A stretch of DNA of 64,000 nucleotides from Zygnema circumcarinatum (GCA_037447605.1 CM074809.1:3365754-3429753), one strand, 5' to 3'. Counted from the first letter of the stretch, positions 1 through 11,756 are shown. A program made the numbers and translations. The notes: generated by a model from the letters alone, not told the origin.

Positions 1-1453
1 GCCACGTGAGCATGTGCGCGCACTGCCGCTGCCACACACAACCGCTCATGCCCATGCCCATGGACGTGCCCATTCCCGTCATAGGCCTACTCATGTTCAT
101 GTTTCATGCTCAATGAGTCACATGCGGTCGCTCCTCCGCGCCCGAATACGACAAGAGGGTGCGAGGAAAAATCTCATTGACAAAATACGCTCGGCCACGT
201 GGCATTCCGCGCTGTTCCTATCCACGATGTCCGCCAACGAGGCGCCACGTGACCAGCCTGCCACGCTGGCGAAGAAGCCGCCCGCCCGCAAGTGCGGACG
301 GACAGACGGTTCAAGCGCAAAAATTGAGCCGACCGTACGGTTGTTCGGTTGTCAACCACGTCTCCGCCTCCCCAGATTCTACCTCCAGAGGGCGCTTCCA
401 CCCGCCGACCAAAAGTTGAACCGCGCCCACACCATCATATGGGCGCCATACGGCTGCCGCCCTTCGCTGTGCGGTTAGCGCCTCTCTGAGGTGGCGCTTG
501 TGTGGTCCCTGGCCTACTCGGCCCTCCCTGCCAGGTGGCGCGCCCTCTGACTGGAACCACGGTCGAAGCTCGCGAGGTCGCAGGTGCGAATGCCCACTTG
601 CAGTCAACGCGCCTTTTTGTCGTCTTGTACACTGGAGCCCAAAGACGCACATGCTCCGAGCCAGTGGCGCGCTGCCACGTGGTCGCGGCCGCCCGCTGGC
701 TCGCGCCTTTGACTATGGACTTGCCCGTGCTTCCCGAAAGACTCTTGCCGCCCGCCGGGATCGCGCCATCCTGGCAAGCTCCGGCCGCTGACATGAGGAC
801 AAAACAGTTCGTACGTACACACTATTGGGAATCCAAAAGGCGGCGCAAGGGACGAAGCTTCGGAGAATTCCAGGATCGCGTCAACGGCGATTGGCGGCTG
901 CCACTCACACGTGTCAGGATCTGAGCCCGTGGAGGCCGCGGACGGGAATTGTTTGTCGTTTTCGCCGACCGTGGTCCGGTGGGGCCGGTGGAGATGTCTC
1001 GGGGGCCCTGAGTAGGCGCCACGTGTCGCCGGGCGGCAAGTGCAAGCGTAATTGGACAGCCTGGTAAAATTTTTGGCCCGGGTACGGGCAGCCTGGACGC
1101 AACGAATTTTGTTCAGGGCGAAGTAATTATCTGAGCGGCGGCAGTTTCATCGCTTCCTAAAAACTTTTCGGCTTCCCCGTTTTGCACGCAATGCCGCCCA
1201 AAACCTATTTCCATATTTGGTCTACACCTTTTTCAAGCAGTGGAAAAAAGTTTCTCATGCTTCTTGCGGCCTCGTACTTGCCAGTTAAACCGACGCAGGA
1301 AAATCCAAAACTGTGAATTTGGCGCCTACCAACAGGCCGAAATAGCTGGCGCACGGCCTCGTCAATCGGAAGTCTGCACACGAACAACGCGGCGCTATTA
1401 TTGGCTGTTACGGGGACCGCGCCAGCTGGACCAACCCGTGCCCCGATATGCTC

Positions 1454-1645
1454 GGACTGTACGAACGCCACGCTGTCGTTTCCGAATTATGGGAGCCATA
1501 CCGTCCACTTCGCTTTTTCAGCCCAGTCCGTACTTTCTGCGTACGGTACCTGTACTATATGTACGGACTTTCCCCCTTGAGCTGTAGTTCAGATTCCGCT
1601 TAAGCGTACGGCAGAATCCCTGACCGTATAGGACGCGTACGGCAG
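1454..1645. promoter_or_regulatory. Cluster of GTAC-core palindromes upstream of the pyrophosphatase-like gene
   Basis: The stretch contains many GTAC cores within about 190 bp, including CTGTACGAAC, GCGTACGGTACC, TGTACGGAC and two CGTACGGCAG. GTAC is the known core bound by SBP-domain plant transcription factors. Similar clusters lie before several other genes in this window. Assignment to SBP proteins is inference. Confidence 0.4.
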
Positions 1646-1708
1646 AGGTAGGCGCACACCCACATCGCCAGCTTGCGCGAGAGAGGGCTGGAACCGTTTT
1701 CCTGTAAG

Positions 1709-1945
1709 GGAGAGAGAGAGAGAGAGTGAGCTTGCGGGGACGGAGTTGTGGCAGAGGCAGAGCGAGAGATTCAGCGGCGAGGATTGCTGAAGGAGGGCGT
1801 CAATACGCGCGTCAGAACATAATTTCTGGTTGTTATTCTGACGGGAGGATCTGATTGAGACAGCAGCTGGGAGGGACACTTGCAGGGGATGCGGGAGAGG
1901 GAGCGGGAGAGGGAGAGGGAGAGGGAGAGGGAGAGAGGGAGAGGC
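1709..1945. repeat. GA / GGGAGA purine-rich simple repeats
   Basis: A short (GA)n run at 1709-1727 is followed, at about 1890-1945, by tandem GGGAGA/GGGAGC hexamers. The tract ends about 100 bp before the ATG at 2042. Confidence 0.85.
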
Positions 1946-2041
1946 TGTGGTCGTGAAAGGTGAAACCTGCTGCCTCTCTGCCTGCTCGCTCGTCCTTTTG
2001 GTTGTCTCCTTCTTCCCTTTCTTGCTGCGGCGGCAGCGGCC

Positions 2042-3993
2042 ATGGGCGTGAGCTTGAACTCTGACTCCGACTCCTGCAGCAATGGCTACCGCTTTGTTCT
2101 CCACGGAGAGTCTGACTCGTACATGAGCAGTCTAAGCGCTAGTTTCACTACCACAAGCTCCGACGAGCTCTCTCCCAGAGCTCGCATAGACGTAGCAACA
2201 GGAGCCCCTGTTTGGCAGAGGAGGCCTGTCAGTGCGTTCAAGCATCAGCATGTTTCTATTCAGCTGAAAGCTCCTCCAACAAGCAATCCAGGAACAGGGC
2301 TCAGTATTGTAGAATCAGGGCAGCCAGGCTCCGCTGATTTCGCTGTAAAGTTTTACGACAGTAAGGGGAGAGGAGTATCGCCTCTTCATCACATTCCTCT
2401 TTATGCGGGGAGAGACTTGTGGACTATGGTCTGTACAACGCCCAAAGACAGCTGGATAGAGGTAGAGGTCGGAGAGAGTGTTGGAGGAGATGGAGGAGAA
2501 GGGGAGGGAGGGGCAGAGTGGGAAGAAGAGGGTGGGTTAGAGGAAGAGGAGGAGGTAGAAGCAGGACGGAGAGCAAGTAATGAGTTTCAGCAGAAGGGGT
2601 GTGGCGCCGGCCCTTTGAAACTTAGACTGAATAACGGGACACCTTCCCACTACAGTGAGAATTCTCTATGGAATATCGGCATGCTGCCGCAGACGTGGGC
2701 CAATCCGGAGCTTCCAAATTTAGAATATGGCGGTCTACAATACGACGGGAGGCCGCTGGAAGCCATTGATTTAGGTTCAAAGCCAGGGAGAGTCGGAGAA
2801 GTATATGCTGTAAAGCCTTTGGCGGCATTCGCAGTGATCGATTGGGATAAAGAGAAGCTAAAGCAGCAGCTTTCGTGGAAAATCGTGTGCATTAGAGCTG
2901 ATGATTTGAGTGCGGTGGCATTGGATGATGTCGGAGATGTAAATAGACGGATGCCGGGAGTACTGGAGGAGATAAGAGAGTGGCTTCGAATATGCCGATG
3001 TTTGCAACAAGGTGAGAGACCTGTCTCCGATGTGCTTTCAGAAAGGTTGCTGTAGAGAGGGATGTGGTACGGAAAAGCAATGGTAACTTTCCGCGGGAGT
3101 CCGCTTTGGAAAAAGCTACACGTTTTGGGCAAGTATTGTTTAACCTGTTGTAAAGGGATGTACATCTGGTGTTGTGTTGTGGAATGAGCTAGACTTTGGT
3201 GCTATGTTAAAGTCGCTCCCAGTTCCTATTGATCGTGATGATCTTACAAATCGGTGTGATGCTGCCTCTTCCTTCTGCAGATGACCGCATGTGTGTTTTT
3301 GGCCTTAACGAAAGAGCAGCCAACCGGGAAGGAGCCCTCCGAGTGGTAATGGAAGCCCATGCCAGCTGGCAGCGTCTGGTTGAACAGAGACCCTCCCTTC
3401 TCGTGAAGTCGTCTCCTTTCTTCGGAGTTGAAGGCCGCAGGGGGGAGGTAGGGGGGAGCTCTCCTCTACCTCCATCCTCTCCCTCTAGCCAGAGCCTCTT
3501 GTGGCAGCGAATCAGTGGCCCCCATTTCAGGGAGACTGGAGGGGTCATTATGCTGAGCGATCCGAAGAAGTTGCTGGCCAGAAGGCAGAGAAGGCCTTGG
3601 AGTGAGAGTGTGTGTGATTATGAGAGCTTAGACACGGAATCGCAAGGGCAGGGAAGTGTCTCTACCAACGGGACTGTGAGCAGGAGATTGGGACTCAAAG
3701 CATTGCGATCATCCCCTCTCTTTGCACATCCTGCATACATTGAACCGAGGATGGAAGAGTTGATGATCTCCTTTGAAGGGGATGACTTGGATGAACTGAG
3801 CTTGAGAACTTCCGGCCTCTGCTTTCCAGTGCCCGGCCGGAGGGTGCCCTTGAAGTTGGAGCCGGTCGACACACCGAGGAGAAAATGGCCGGGAGGTAGC
3901 CGTAAGGGGAGTAGGGAACTAGGATTAGCCTTAGGATGCGGCTCCGCCACTATGTATGAGATGGGTCACGGGTTACAAGAGCTGCAGAGATGA
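2042..3993 (+). CDS. Soluble inorganic pyrophosphatase homologue, probably catalytically degenerate
   Basis: Model: join(2042..3011, 3281..3993), 560 residues. The single intron is GT-AG and in phase; it joins the codon for Asp324. The fold is the eukaryotic family I pyrophosphatase: a VSPLHHIPL segment near residue 112, GMLPQTW at 213-219, GSKPGRVGEVY at 245-255, SWKIVCI near 278, VGDVNRRMPG near 297, then in exon 2 FGLNERAANREGAL, matching the family's FGLGNKPANKDYAL tail. Active family members hydrolyse PPi with three to four metal ions held by a DNDPxD motif. Here that segment reads DGRPLE (235-240) and the later catalytic Asp before WK is Ser278, so several ligands are missing. An acidic Gly/Glu-rich insert lies at about 144-176. 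After the family tail there is a C-terminal extension of about 190 residues with no motif I recognise. No clear transit peptide is visible. A divergent but active enzyme is possible; a pseudoenzyme is more likely. Confidence 0.85.
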
Positions 3994-5690
3994 TGTGTTG
4001 ATACAGAATAACGTGGCAACTGTAGATCTCGACACTTAGGCAATCGATCTGCCGGAGGGGAGGAAACCTTCAGGGGGGTTGAAGTCTGAGGGAGGACTAG
4101 ATTTTTTTAGGTGGCGTAGGAGCTGAGCATTTGTAGAGGGTATCAGGTTTTCCCGTCACTCCATAAAGAGCAGGTTTCGGAACTTTTAACTGAACTGGGC
4201 CTTGCGGAAGAAGCTTCGATTCAGCCGGCCAATTGCCTTAGGCTTGGCAGGTTATGATAGAGAGTAGTGAAGCTGGAGTGTCTCTGACCTAAGTTGAGGG
4301 AGGCTAGGACTCGATCCGTGCTCCTCGTAGTACTTGAACATGCCCCAACTACTACGTGGAGAATAAAGCTTCAATAGAGTCGCCGTCTAAAGTGACGAGC
4401 AGCTCTAAGCAGGTTGTTGTAATGATACGAACGTGAAATGGACTGAAATAGCTCTTGATGAAACCCTTTATTCTCCTTGTCGTTGCCGTCATTTTCCCAT
4501 CACAGTCATGGTCTTAGGAATGTATAACTGAGTTTGCAACTCATTCACTTGTGTTTCTGGTCATTTGGTTCTTTAAGTGAAAACTCGAGATGTAGCAGAA
4601 GGTGCCATCAAGTTTTTTAGTCTAAGGAACAGTTCGGAATAGTGGATCTTTCAGTCATTTTGGCAGACTTCTAGCAGACTTGCTTCTTGCAAACCCCAAT
4701 ATGGGAATTAAAAAATGCCAGCGTTTTCTTTCAACGTTCCAGTCCTCTTGTCAAGTCCCAGACATCCTTGCTTGCTCGACTCATTCATTATTCATCCTCC
4801 AGCAAGAGTGCGTATTCAGAACGCTGAAATGTCATGATTTACACGATCCTGCGCACCTCTGCATGGCGCTGCATGCATCGTCGATTTCCGTGTCTTTAAT
4901 CCGCGCAGCCTGCCCTGGTGCTCTGTCAAGACCGCCCCCATCCTGCAACGCGCGGAGGCCGGGACTCTGCCTTGGCCGGTCAAAAAAAGTCTTTTTTACC
5001 TTGGCCGTTCATGCAGCCCCGCGACATGCATTGGCTGGCAGCTGCCACGTAGGCAGAACCTTTCGCCTCTAAATTTGTTTCAGCTGCGGGCAGGTCCAAG
5101 CTTCTCTCATCGCCTGAAAAACGAAGGTAAGGACTTCGCCTGACTGCCTGCCTGCCGCCGCCATCGCCTCGTGTGGCCGCCCGCCATGGCCATGGTTTGT
5201 CCCACGCTTCGCTTGTTCTTCGCCCCCTCCCTCCTTTGCCTCTTTGTACCTCTCTCTCTCTCTCTCGCTGCCTTCAGCTGCAATGCGCCTGCGTCCTCAG
5301 CTCCACATGGCCCTATTGAAATGGAAGGAGTGAACATTGCATGCACACAATGAGAATGGAGAACAAATGACACCAAAGGAAAGTGTCTGTTCAATGAGAG
5401 GTGCTTGTGCAATGTCCCAAGCTTGCTTGTATACAATGCGACTAGGGCTACGCGACAAAACAAGTTAGCGGCAGCATAGATATAGCCTGAGCAAAGGGCA
5501 GCCAGATGTAAAGCACACAGCCGCAAAAGACAAAATTTAATAAAAGCTAAACGGAAAAAAACGTATACGACAACATAAGGATGTCTTATTTGCACCAGGC
5601 TCGGCCCAAGCGCCTTCCCATTATCGGTCCCCCCCCGGACCCCGCCTCGGCCCTCTTCAGACGCCCACCCGCCATCTCGGCAATACGACA

Positions 5691-5870
5691 ACTAGCACGA
5701 TACGACACGGTAAGATACGATACGATATAAGACGATACATTACAAACAATACGATACAATATGATACAGTAAAAAATAGATACGATATAGAACGATACGA
5801 TACAATAAAAAGCGATAAGATACAACACGATACAATGTGATAAGCTACAACACGATACGATACGGTACTG
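5691..5870. repeat. Degenerate GATAC / CGATA short tandem repeat
   Basis: About 180 bp built from variants of the 5-mer GATAC with spacers (GATACGATAC, GATACAATAC, GATACGACAC). The same motif in reverse complement (GTATCGTGTC) reappears at 21363-21402. Confidence 0.85.
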
Positions 5871-6063
5871 CATGTGGCAGACTGCAGCAGCGGAGGCTCT
5901 GAAAAAACTCGGAAGTCGGAACCCTAAAATCAACAGGCCGTCAGGATGCGGTAACCCTAAACTGCACAGGAATGCTCCGCGTGAGAGCCTTGCTGACATC
6001 GGAGCGGCCATTGCAATCACTGCAGAAATAGCAGCTTGCTTGGAATATAATTTCCTGCGCCCA

Positions 6064-6180
<117 letters not shown>

Positions 6181-6194
6181 CCTCGAGCTCGGCC

Positions 6195-6964
6195 ATGCAG
6201 GAGGGCCTGTGGCTCGGAACATGGCTCCGCTTCCTCACAGGCAACCGCTTGGCGCCCTTCGTGCCGACTCCGCACCATGTGGTGCGCCGAATGCTTCAGT
6301 TTGCACGTGTCGGAAAGACAGACTATGTATTTGACCTCGGCTGCGGCGATGGCAGACTGCTCGTAGCAGGTGAGCGTCGCAAGTGCTCATAGCATGCGCA
6401 TGGCTGGACCTATGGGAGCGTTTGTGTATTCAAGCACACAGGAGCGTTGAAGCAGTTTTTGGGATTCCGAAAGTAAACAATCGTAGCATTGCTGTTCCGG
6501 CTTTTTTTCTGACGCAGAGGAGCGAGGGGCGGCACAGCTGCACAGCGGCATGGAGCCAAAGGCTTTGGGGTTGAACTGAATACGAAGCTGCTGAACGAAG
6601 CCAGAGCTGCAGTTGAACGGGAAGGCCTGACACGCTTCATCACATTAGCGCACCAGGTGGGCTTCTCATGCCTTCGAGTGTAAGGGATGTGCTGTCAGGT
6701 GCGTCCTTGGATTTTTTATCATAAGCTGGTCCATTCATGAGGATGGCTTTCCCCTCGCAGGATGCCCGCAACGTCGTACTCACAGAGGCCACGGTAGTCA
6801 CACTCTATCTGAGCACAAGTGGGAATAGCGCGCTTCTCCCTCGCCTGCAAGAGCAACTCAGACCTGGTTCTCGGGTGGTGTCGTTTTGTTGGCCAATTGA
6901 AGCGCTGAAACCATCTGCAACAACCACAATCAACGGGATAACTATTTACTTGTACCATTTTTGA
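6195..6964 (+). CDS. Class I SAM-dependent methyltransferase, FAM173/ATPSCKMT-like
   Basis: Model: join(6195..6369, 6538..6656, 6761..6964), 165 residues; all introns are GT-AG and phases match. SAM-binding motif I is [12 protein letters not shown] near residues 46-57, followed by AKGFGVELN (motif post-I acidic residue), a DARN segment corresponding to motif II, and [10 protein letters not shown] before the last strand. The N-terminal [13 protein letters not shown] leads directly into motif I. This layout, short length and the VELN motif resemble the FAM173 family, whose animal members methylate a lysine of mitochondrial ATP synthase c-subunit. Here the substrate is unknown. No targeting peptide is obvious; the N-terminus ([12 protein letters not shown]) is hydrophobic, as in membrane-associated members. 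The start follows a CT repeat and has no in-frame ATG upstream. Confidence 0.8.
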
Positions 6965-8579
6965 ACATGATGATGATTTTTGACATGTAGTCGCTTGCAC
7001 TACACAAATTAGTCAGCATTCAATTCAGTGTCTATAGACTTGTGTTCCACACGTCACCTTTACAGCTGCTTAGCTGTCTGCAATTGATGGCTCAATTCAA
7101 AATGTAATGTAAGAGTCTGCCAATGCCCAGGCCCTTGTTCCCATGTTTGTATAATCCGGCTTTGTTGATCCTCTTGAAGGTCCTAGACGTTCTACATCTT
7201 GCAAAGCTCAAATTTGACGATGTTTGGATGTTTTGGCAGGTGGGCTTCATCATGTATGATATGAAAGTTGAGCATTTTTGGGTTCGTTCCAATTCAGTCA
7301 TTGTTTTCCATGAAATGAACAATTCCAGCGCTGTTCCCAGGCTAGACAGAGAAATGGAATTGCAGATCATTCTCAAAATGTGAAAGGAATTTAAAGGAGC
7401 GGTGTTGCTATTAATGAGAACGGCTATTGGCTATAGACAAGAACTTCTGAGCAAAGACTGAAAAACGAAAATCGGCAAATAGAAAACAAAAAACCAGAAC
7501 GGGCAAACCAGAAAGGGGAAACCTGAAAGGAAAGGGAACCAGCGATGACGAACAGAAACTATACAACTCCGCCAAACGCTTTCACTTGAAACATGGCATA
7601 ATGTTCCACTTGACAGTTCTCGTCTACAGTTCTGCCTCGATCTGCCTTCACTTAACTAAAGAGTCCATGTTATCCTTTGCAGATATACACCAATTTCGGT
7701 ACAGCAGTGTCAGTGTCAAGCTGTCAACTGGAACTTTAACTAGAAGGGAAACTGTGCCGAACATGTGACTGTCCGCAAGTGTACCCAAGACGTGCAGAGA
7801 CAGCCTCCGCTGCAACTCAGTGAAGACAACAGATGGAGAAGAAGCCAAGGTACTTCTTTGACAAAATTAGAGAGTACTGACGAGGCCCTCCTTCGCATAT
7901 AGAAATTGTCGAATAAAAGTGACGTTTCTTCACTGGCAGCTCTACAGGGGTGCTCTCTTTCTCTCTCTCACACACAGGGAGAGTCTGAGAGGGCGTCTCC
8001 TCAGTTACAATGTTACAAGCCTGCCATCCTCCTCCTCCTCCTGGAGACTGCAATCGGCCCTCCTCTTCCTGTTGTTCTTGAGGGCACTGCCAATGGCGGA
8101 ACCTTAAAAGCCTCCTTCTCCCAAGCCAGCGTGTCGAAAATGCAGTTACATCACCTCCACAGCATAATCTAGGACTGCCGTGAAAGTCTAAGGGCCTGAA
8201 TCGGAAAAACCGGCGTTCACTGCCCAAAGGAACATCTGGCACCATTGAATGTATGCTTCACGGATCTCAGCTCATGGAATTGAAGCCTGAGCTTCGCGCT
8301 ATACACTTCCACTGACTGATGCTCCGTTGTACACCCGATGTTGTCGGCAAAGTAAATTCTCGATTAGAATAAGTCACCATCATCTCTGCCAGCCCTAGGC
8401 TCCATGGTCACATTGGGCTCATTCAAGGGCCACAGAGTTTCCCAAAATGATTGAGAGAATGTGTGAAGTTGAGTGCATGCAATCGGTTGGTCCCCTCTCT
8501 CCCCCAATATTGACAGTCAGTTCTTCAGTTACGCCACGTCACTTTACAAATGGAGAAGGCACTATATGAAGGCTCACTT
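6965..8579. other. Convergent gap between the methyltransferase gene and GID8
   Basis: I found no supported exon. The open frames at 7123-7383 (+) and 7817-8245 (-) start at ATG or near-ATG codons by chance and show no domain or codon pattern I trust. The region is AT-rich and probably holds both genes' 3' untranslated ends. Confidence 0.55.
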
Positions 8580-8802
8580 CTAAGGTGCAGGATCTTTCAA
8601 GGACGCATTGACAAGGTCCGAAATTTTGGGATATAACAGACGCTCGTCAAGCTGGCCCTGAGCCCAGAGCAGCATTTTAAGCAAGTTGGGAAGTTTGGGC
8701 TCTGTAAAACAGTGGAAAGAAGAACGAAAGTTTGAGATCGACATCATCTTTAATCATGTGCCACTTGAAGCATGTCAGACTCACATAAATGAAAGAAAGA
8801 AA

Positions 8803-8851
<49 letters not shown>

Positions 8852-10448
8852 GAAGGAAGGAAACAAGAAAGAAAGAAAGAACTCTTGTACCCTTGTACTC
8901 TTATACCCTTGTATGAGTCACACAGCTACCAAAAAGGATTTGTATGAACCTTGCCTTTATCGTGGCTTTGGCTTGTAAGGATGGCTGCATTTAGCTCCGA
9001 AGCAGTTTTCTGCCTCTGTGCGGGCTCCAACAAGGACCCCACGGGGCTCCCCACTCCATCTTCAAAGGCAAGAAGGGCCACTGTTCGCTCCAACTCCTCC
9101 AAAAAGACATGCTGCAAAAGGAAATAGCACTACATGTTATACAAGCTTTCTGAACGTGACTGCATGCTAGTGAATTACAGCATAAGAGCATGCACAACGG
9201 AATCAGAAAAAAAAAAATTGTCACTTTCAATTGACTTATGGGCACGAGATGGGTCATGAATTAACACACGTTTTCTTCTCCTCTAGGAGCCAACTCTTCC
9301 TGCGCAAATTCCAAAGCCTCCTCCATCCTCCCATCGCGGATGAGCTCAATGAGGCGTTGTTGCTGAAGATGAAAGTAAAGCTGCGGATTGGTGTCCAAAA
9401 TCTGCTCGGAATCAAGAAGCATATGTCACTTTTCCATAAGAATGGTTGCAAGTGACGAGCGAAAAGACTTCAGCGACTGAGGAAACACACTCATTCTCCT
9501 GAAGAGCCACTCTGTATCCAGTGGGATGAATTTTGCGCAATCGAGACGTGCCTGATCTTCCTCTGACTTCGCTTGTTTGAGGTTCTATATGCTGTGCATT
9601 TGCAAATCTCACTGCTAAGAGCGTACCTCCGGATTCAAATCATTAACTTTGTCAATAGCATCTTCGACATTCCCGCATTGCACAGCTTTTCGAACTGCCA
9701 TTCGTTCGGTTATAGTTCCTAAATCAATCTCCGCTGTCACCCAGCCACAAATCCCAGATTTGAACGACAACTGAAGGAGACCACCCTATCTATAGTCAAT
9801 GACTGTTTTGTGGCCGACCAAAGTTCAGGATACTCGAGGTTCACTTTGTAATTACAACATGAGAAGTCACTTTCTTTCCGATTGCATTTACTGAAGCAAG
9901 CCAGTCTAAGACCGGTCACAAAAAGCTTTCGCTGAAAATAAAAAGCAACATACCCGAGTCAACTATTCAACAAAAAACAATTCACATTGATTTTCCTTGA
10001 ACCGCTGTTCCAGATTACTTCCGTTCCAGGTGGTACAGCAGCACTGCATACGCTCCATGAAGCATTTGCCTGATTCATGTGCGTTTGAATAGTTTGGTGC
10101 CATCTCTACATTCACGATACACTCTAAGAGACAGGAGAATGGAGAAGAGAGGGCGAACGAGAGGGAGAGAGGGCAACAGCCGCAATATAGCGTGAGAAGA
10201 AAAGAGGGAAGGGGAATTTAGAGAGAGAGAGTGAGAGAGAGAGGGAGAGAGAGAGAGAGAGAGAGGCCTAATCTACATGAAGTTGTTTTTGGGAGAGCCT
10301 TACGTGGTGTTCCGGACTCCATTTGGAATTTCTCAGCCGCGTCCACATAGCCCTCCGTCACTAAAAAGTTCATCACCAGCTTGTTCATATCCTCCTTGCG
10401 TATTCTCACATCTCTCAATCGCCGATCCCATTCTTCGCGCGATACCAT
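8580..10448 (-). CDS. GID8: GID8 (TWA1) subunit of the GID/CTLH E3 ubiquitin ligase
   Basis: Model: complement(join(8580..8701, 8955..9111, 9270..9401, 9627..9733, 10304..10448)), 220 residues, close to the usual 225. Order of domains: LisH ([22 protein letters not shown], about 20-41 and following helix), CTLH (about 55-110, with [14 protein letters not shown]) and CRA ([13 protein letters not shown] and [13 protein letters not shown], ending [12 protein letters not shown]). GID8 is a scaffold subunit of the GID/CTLH ligase that marks regulatory proteins for the proteasome in nucleus and cytosol. The most 5' ATG in the LisH exon is used; a CAG acceptor 15 bp before it (at 10463) suggests an upstream 5' exon that could supply a few residues or only leader. 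The last intron uses a GC donor (see findings). The introns contain GAAA and GA microsatellites. Confidence 0.93.
8786..8880. repeat. (GAAA)n microsatellite in the last GID8 intron
   Basis: Tandem GAAA/GGAA tetramers on the plus strand. They lie inside the GC-AG intron 8702-8954. Confidence 0.95.
10198..10263. repeat. (GA)n microsatellite in the first GID8 coding intron
   Basis: A GA-rich tract that begins about 40 bp inside the intron 9734-10303 as read on the minus strand, so on the transcript it is CT-rich near the 5' splice site. Confidence 0.85.
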
Positions 10449-11034
10449 CTTCCTCGTCGCTGCCTGAACAGAGAAAAAATACGATTCAAACGATAAATGG
10501 TTTGCTACAACACACACCAGACACAGAGTAGATAATAATAGTCGAAATTCAGTGCCTGCATGATGATTAATCAGCCTAGTCATGTCAAGTTAGTCAACCA
10601 AAAAGTTCAGTGCGGAAGAGCCACTTCTAGTTCTCTGTTACTTCATCACAGGGGCAAATGAATCTGTACTGCCTTAATATTGTAAGAGTATGGTGATCAC
10701 AAATTGCTTAGCGCATTGCTGTGCAGATGCCACCTATCAGATATGCAGACTTAGTCCTGAAATCTACTTTCTACGGTTGATTAAGAAAACGAACTAGCGA
10801 ACGACACCACGAAGGATAGCAGCTCTCTGCTGTCCAGAATAATGAACACGCCCTTCAGGGATGTTGAGAAGTAAGGAAGCATGTTCAGCGGCTGCTGTCA
10901 GTATAAGTTAGGAACAAGAGCAGCCGGAAATGGAAAGGAAACGCAGCGAGAAAAGCACCTCTCCTTTTCCCATGTCCAAGCGGCGGCGTGCAGCTTCTCC
11001 TCCCCCGTTTCTCCCTCCCTCAATTTCTTTCTCT

Positions 11035-11212
11035 CTCCACCCTTTCCGTTCTCTCTCCCACCTCTCTCCCTCTCCCACCTCTCTCCCTCTCCCACCTCTC
11101 TCCCTCTCCCTATCTCCCCTCTCTCCCTCTCCCACCTCTCTCCCTAGACCTATCTCCCCCCTTTCCCTCTCCCACCTCTCTCCCTCTCCCTATCTCCCCC
11201 CTCTCCCTGTAA
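11035..11212. repeat. Pyrimidine-rich tandem repeat (CCCACCTCTCTCCCTCT units)
   Basis: Tandem copies of a 17- to 18-bp pyrimidine unit with variants CCTATCTCC. Confidence 0.85.
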
Positions 11213-11371
11213 GGCTGGGTTTCCATCAGCCCGTTTTCGTGACGAGCTTGTAAAGGTCCACGTAGGATGTGGTTTTGCAGATGAGACAACGAGTTCGCCG
11301 TTTTCCAACCAGCGATCGCCACGTGCACGATTGAAGCGTCTGCCGTGGCCCACCGCGGTTACCGTACGCGC

Positions 11372-11545
11372 GTCGCCGCCGACAGTTTTTAGGGTTTTGC
11401 AGGAGGCGACGGTCGCTACTACTACAGCCGTCGCCGCCGACAGTTTTTAGGGTTTTGCAGGAGGCGACGGTCGCTACTACTACAGCCGTCGCCGCCGACA
11501 GTTTTTAGGGTTTTGCAGGAGGCGACGGTCGCTACTACTACAGCC
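11372..11545. repeat. Three perfect 58-bp tandem repeats with a telo-box
   Basis: Copies at 11372-11429, 11430-11487 and 11488-11545 are identical. Each contains GTCGCCGCCGAC, then TTTTTAGGGTTTTGCAGG, then GGCGACGGTCGC, so each unit can fold on itself (GTCGCC against GGCGAC) with the TTTAGGG element in the loop. The perfect identity points to recent duplication. Confidence 0.95.
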
Positions 11546-11756
11546 GCCACCTCCCCTCCCTTCTTTTCCCTCCTTCTCTGCCTTTCGCAGCAACGCCATT
11601 AACGGCGTTTGCCTCGCAACTCAAGAGCATTAAATATTATTGTTGTGGTGGAAGTTTTGGAAAGGACATGTGACAACATATGGCTCTTTCTTATCCTCTC
11701 TTCTCCTTTGGTTGATTTTGCTCTTTGTTGTCAACATGTTATGTCGTCGTCTTTGC

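Larger units (their letters stand above)
1..2041. other. Intergenic region and promoter side of the pyrophosphatase-like gene
   Basis: I see no convincing coding exon here; the open frames start at non-ATG codons and show no family resemblance. The stretch holds several ACGT-core elements (GCCACGTGAG at 1, GGCCACGTGGCA near 194, CCACGTGG near 675, CCACGTGTC near 1019). It also holds a run of GTAC-core palindromes between about 1455 and 1645, roughly 400-590 bp before the ATG at 2042. From 1709 to 1945 the strand is purine rich (GA and GGGAGA repeats), which is probably 5' untranslated or core promoter DNA of the next gene. Confidence 0.6.

Noticed and set aside
14-1102. Several overlapping 60-150 codon frames on both strands at the left edge
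   Set aside because: GC-rich chance frames, many starting at non-ATG codons, with no motif and no matching splice structure.
4680-5072. 130-codon plus-strand frame
   Set aside because: It starts at a non-ATG codon and has no domain, repeat or context support.
7817-8245. 142-codon minus-strand frame and shorter plus-strand frames
   Set aside because: No start context, domain or phase-compatible exon partners; composition is like the surrounding non-coding DNA.
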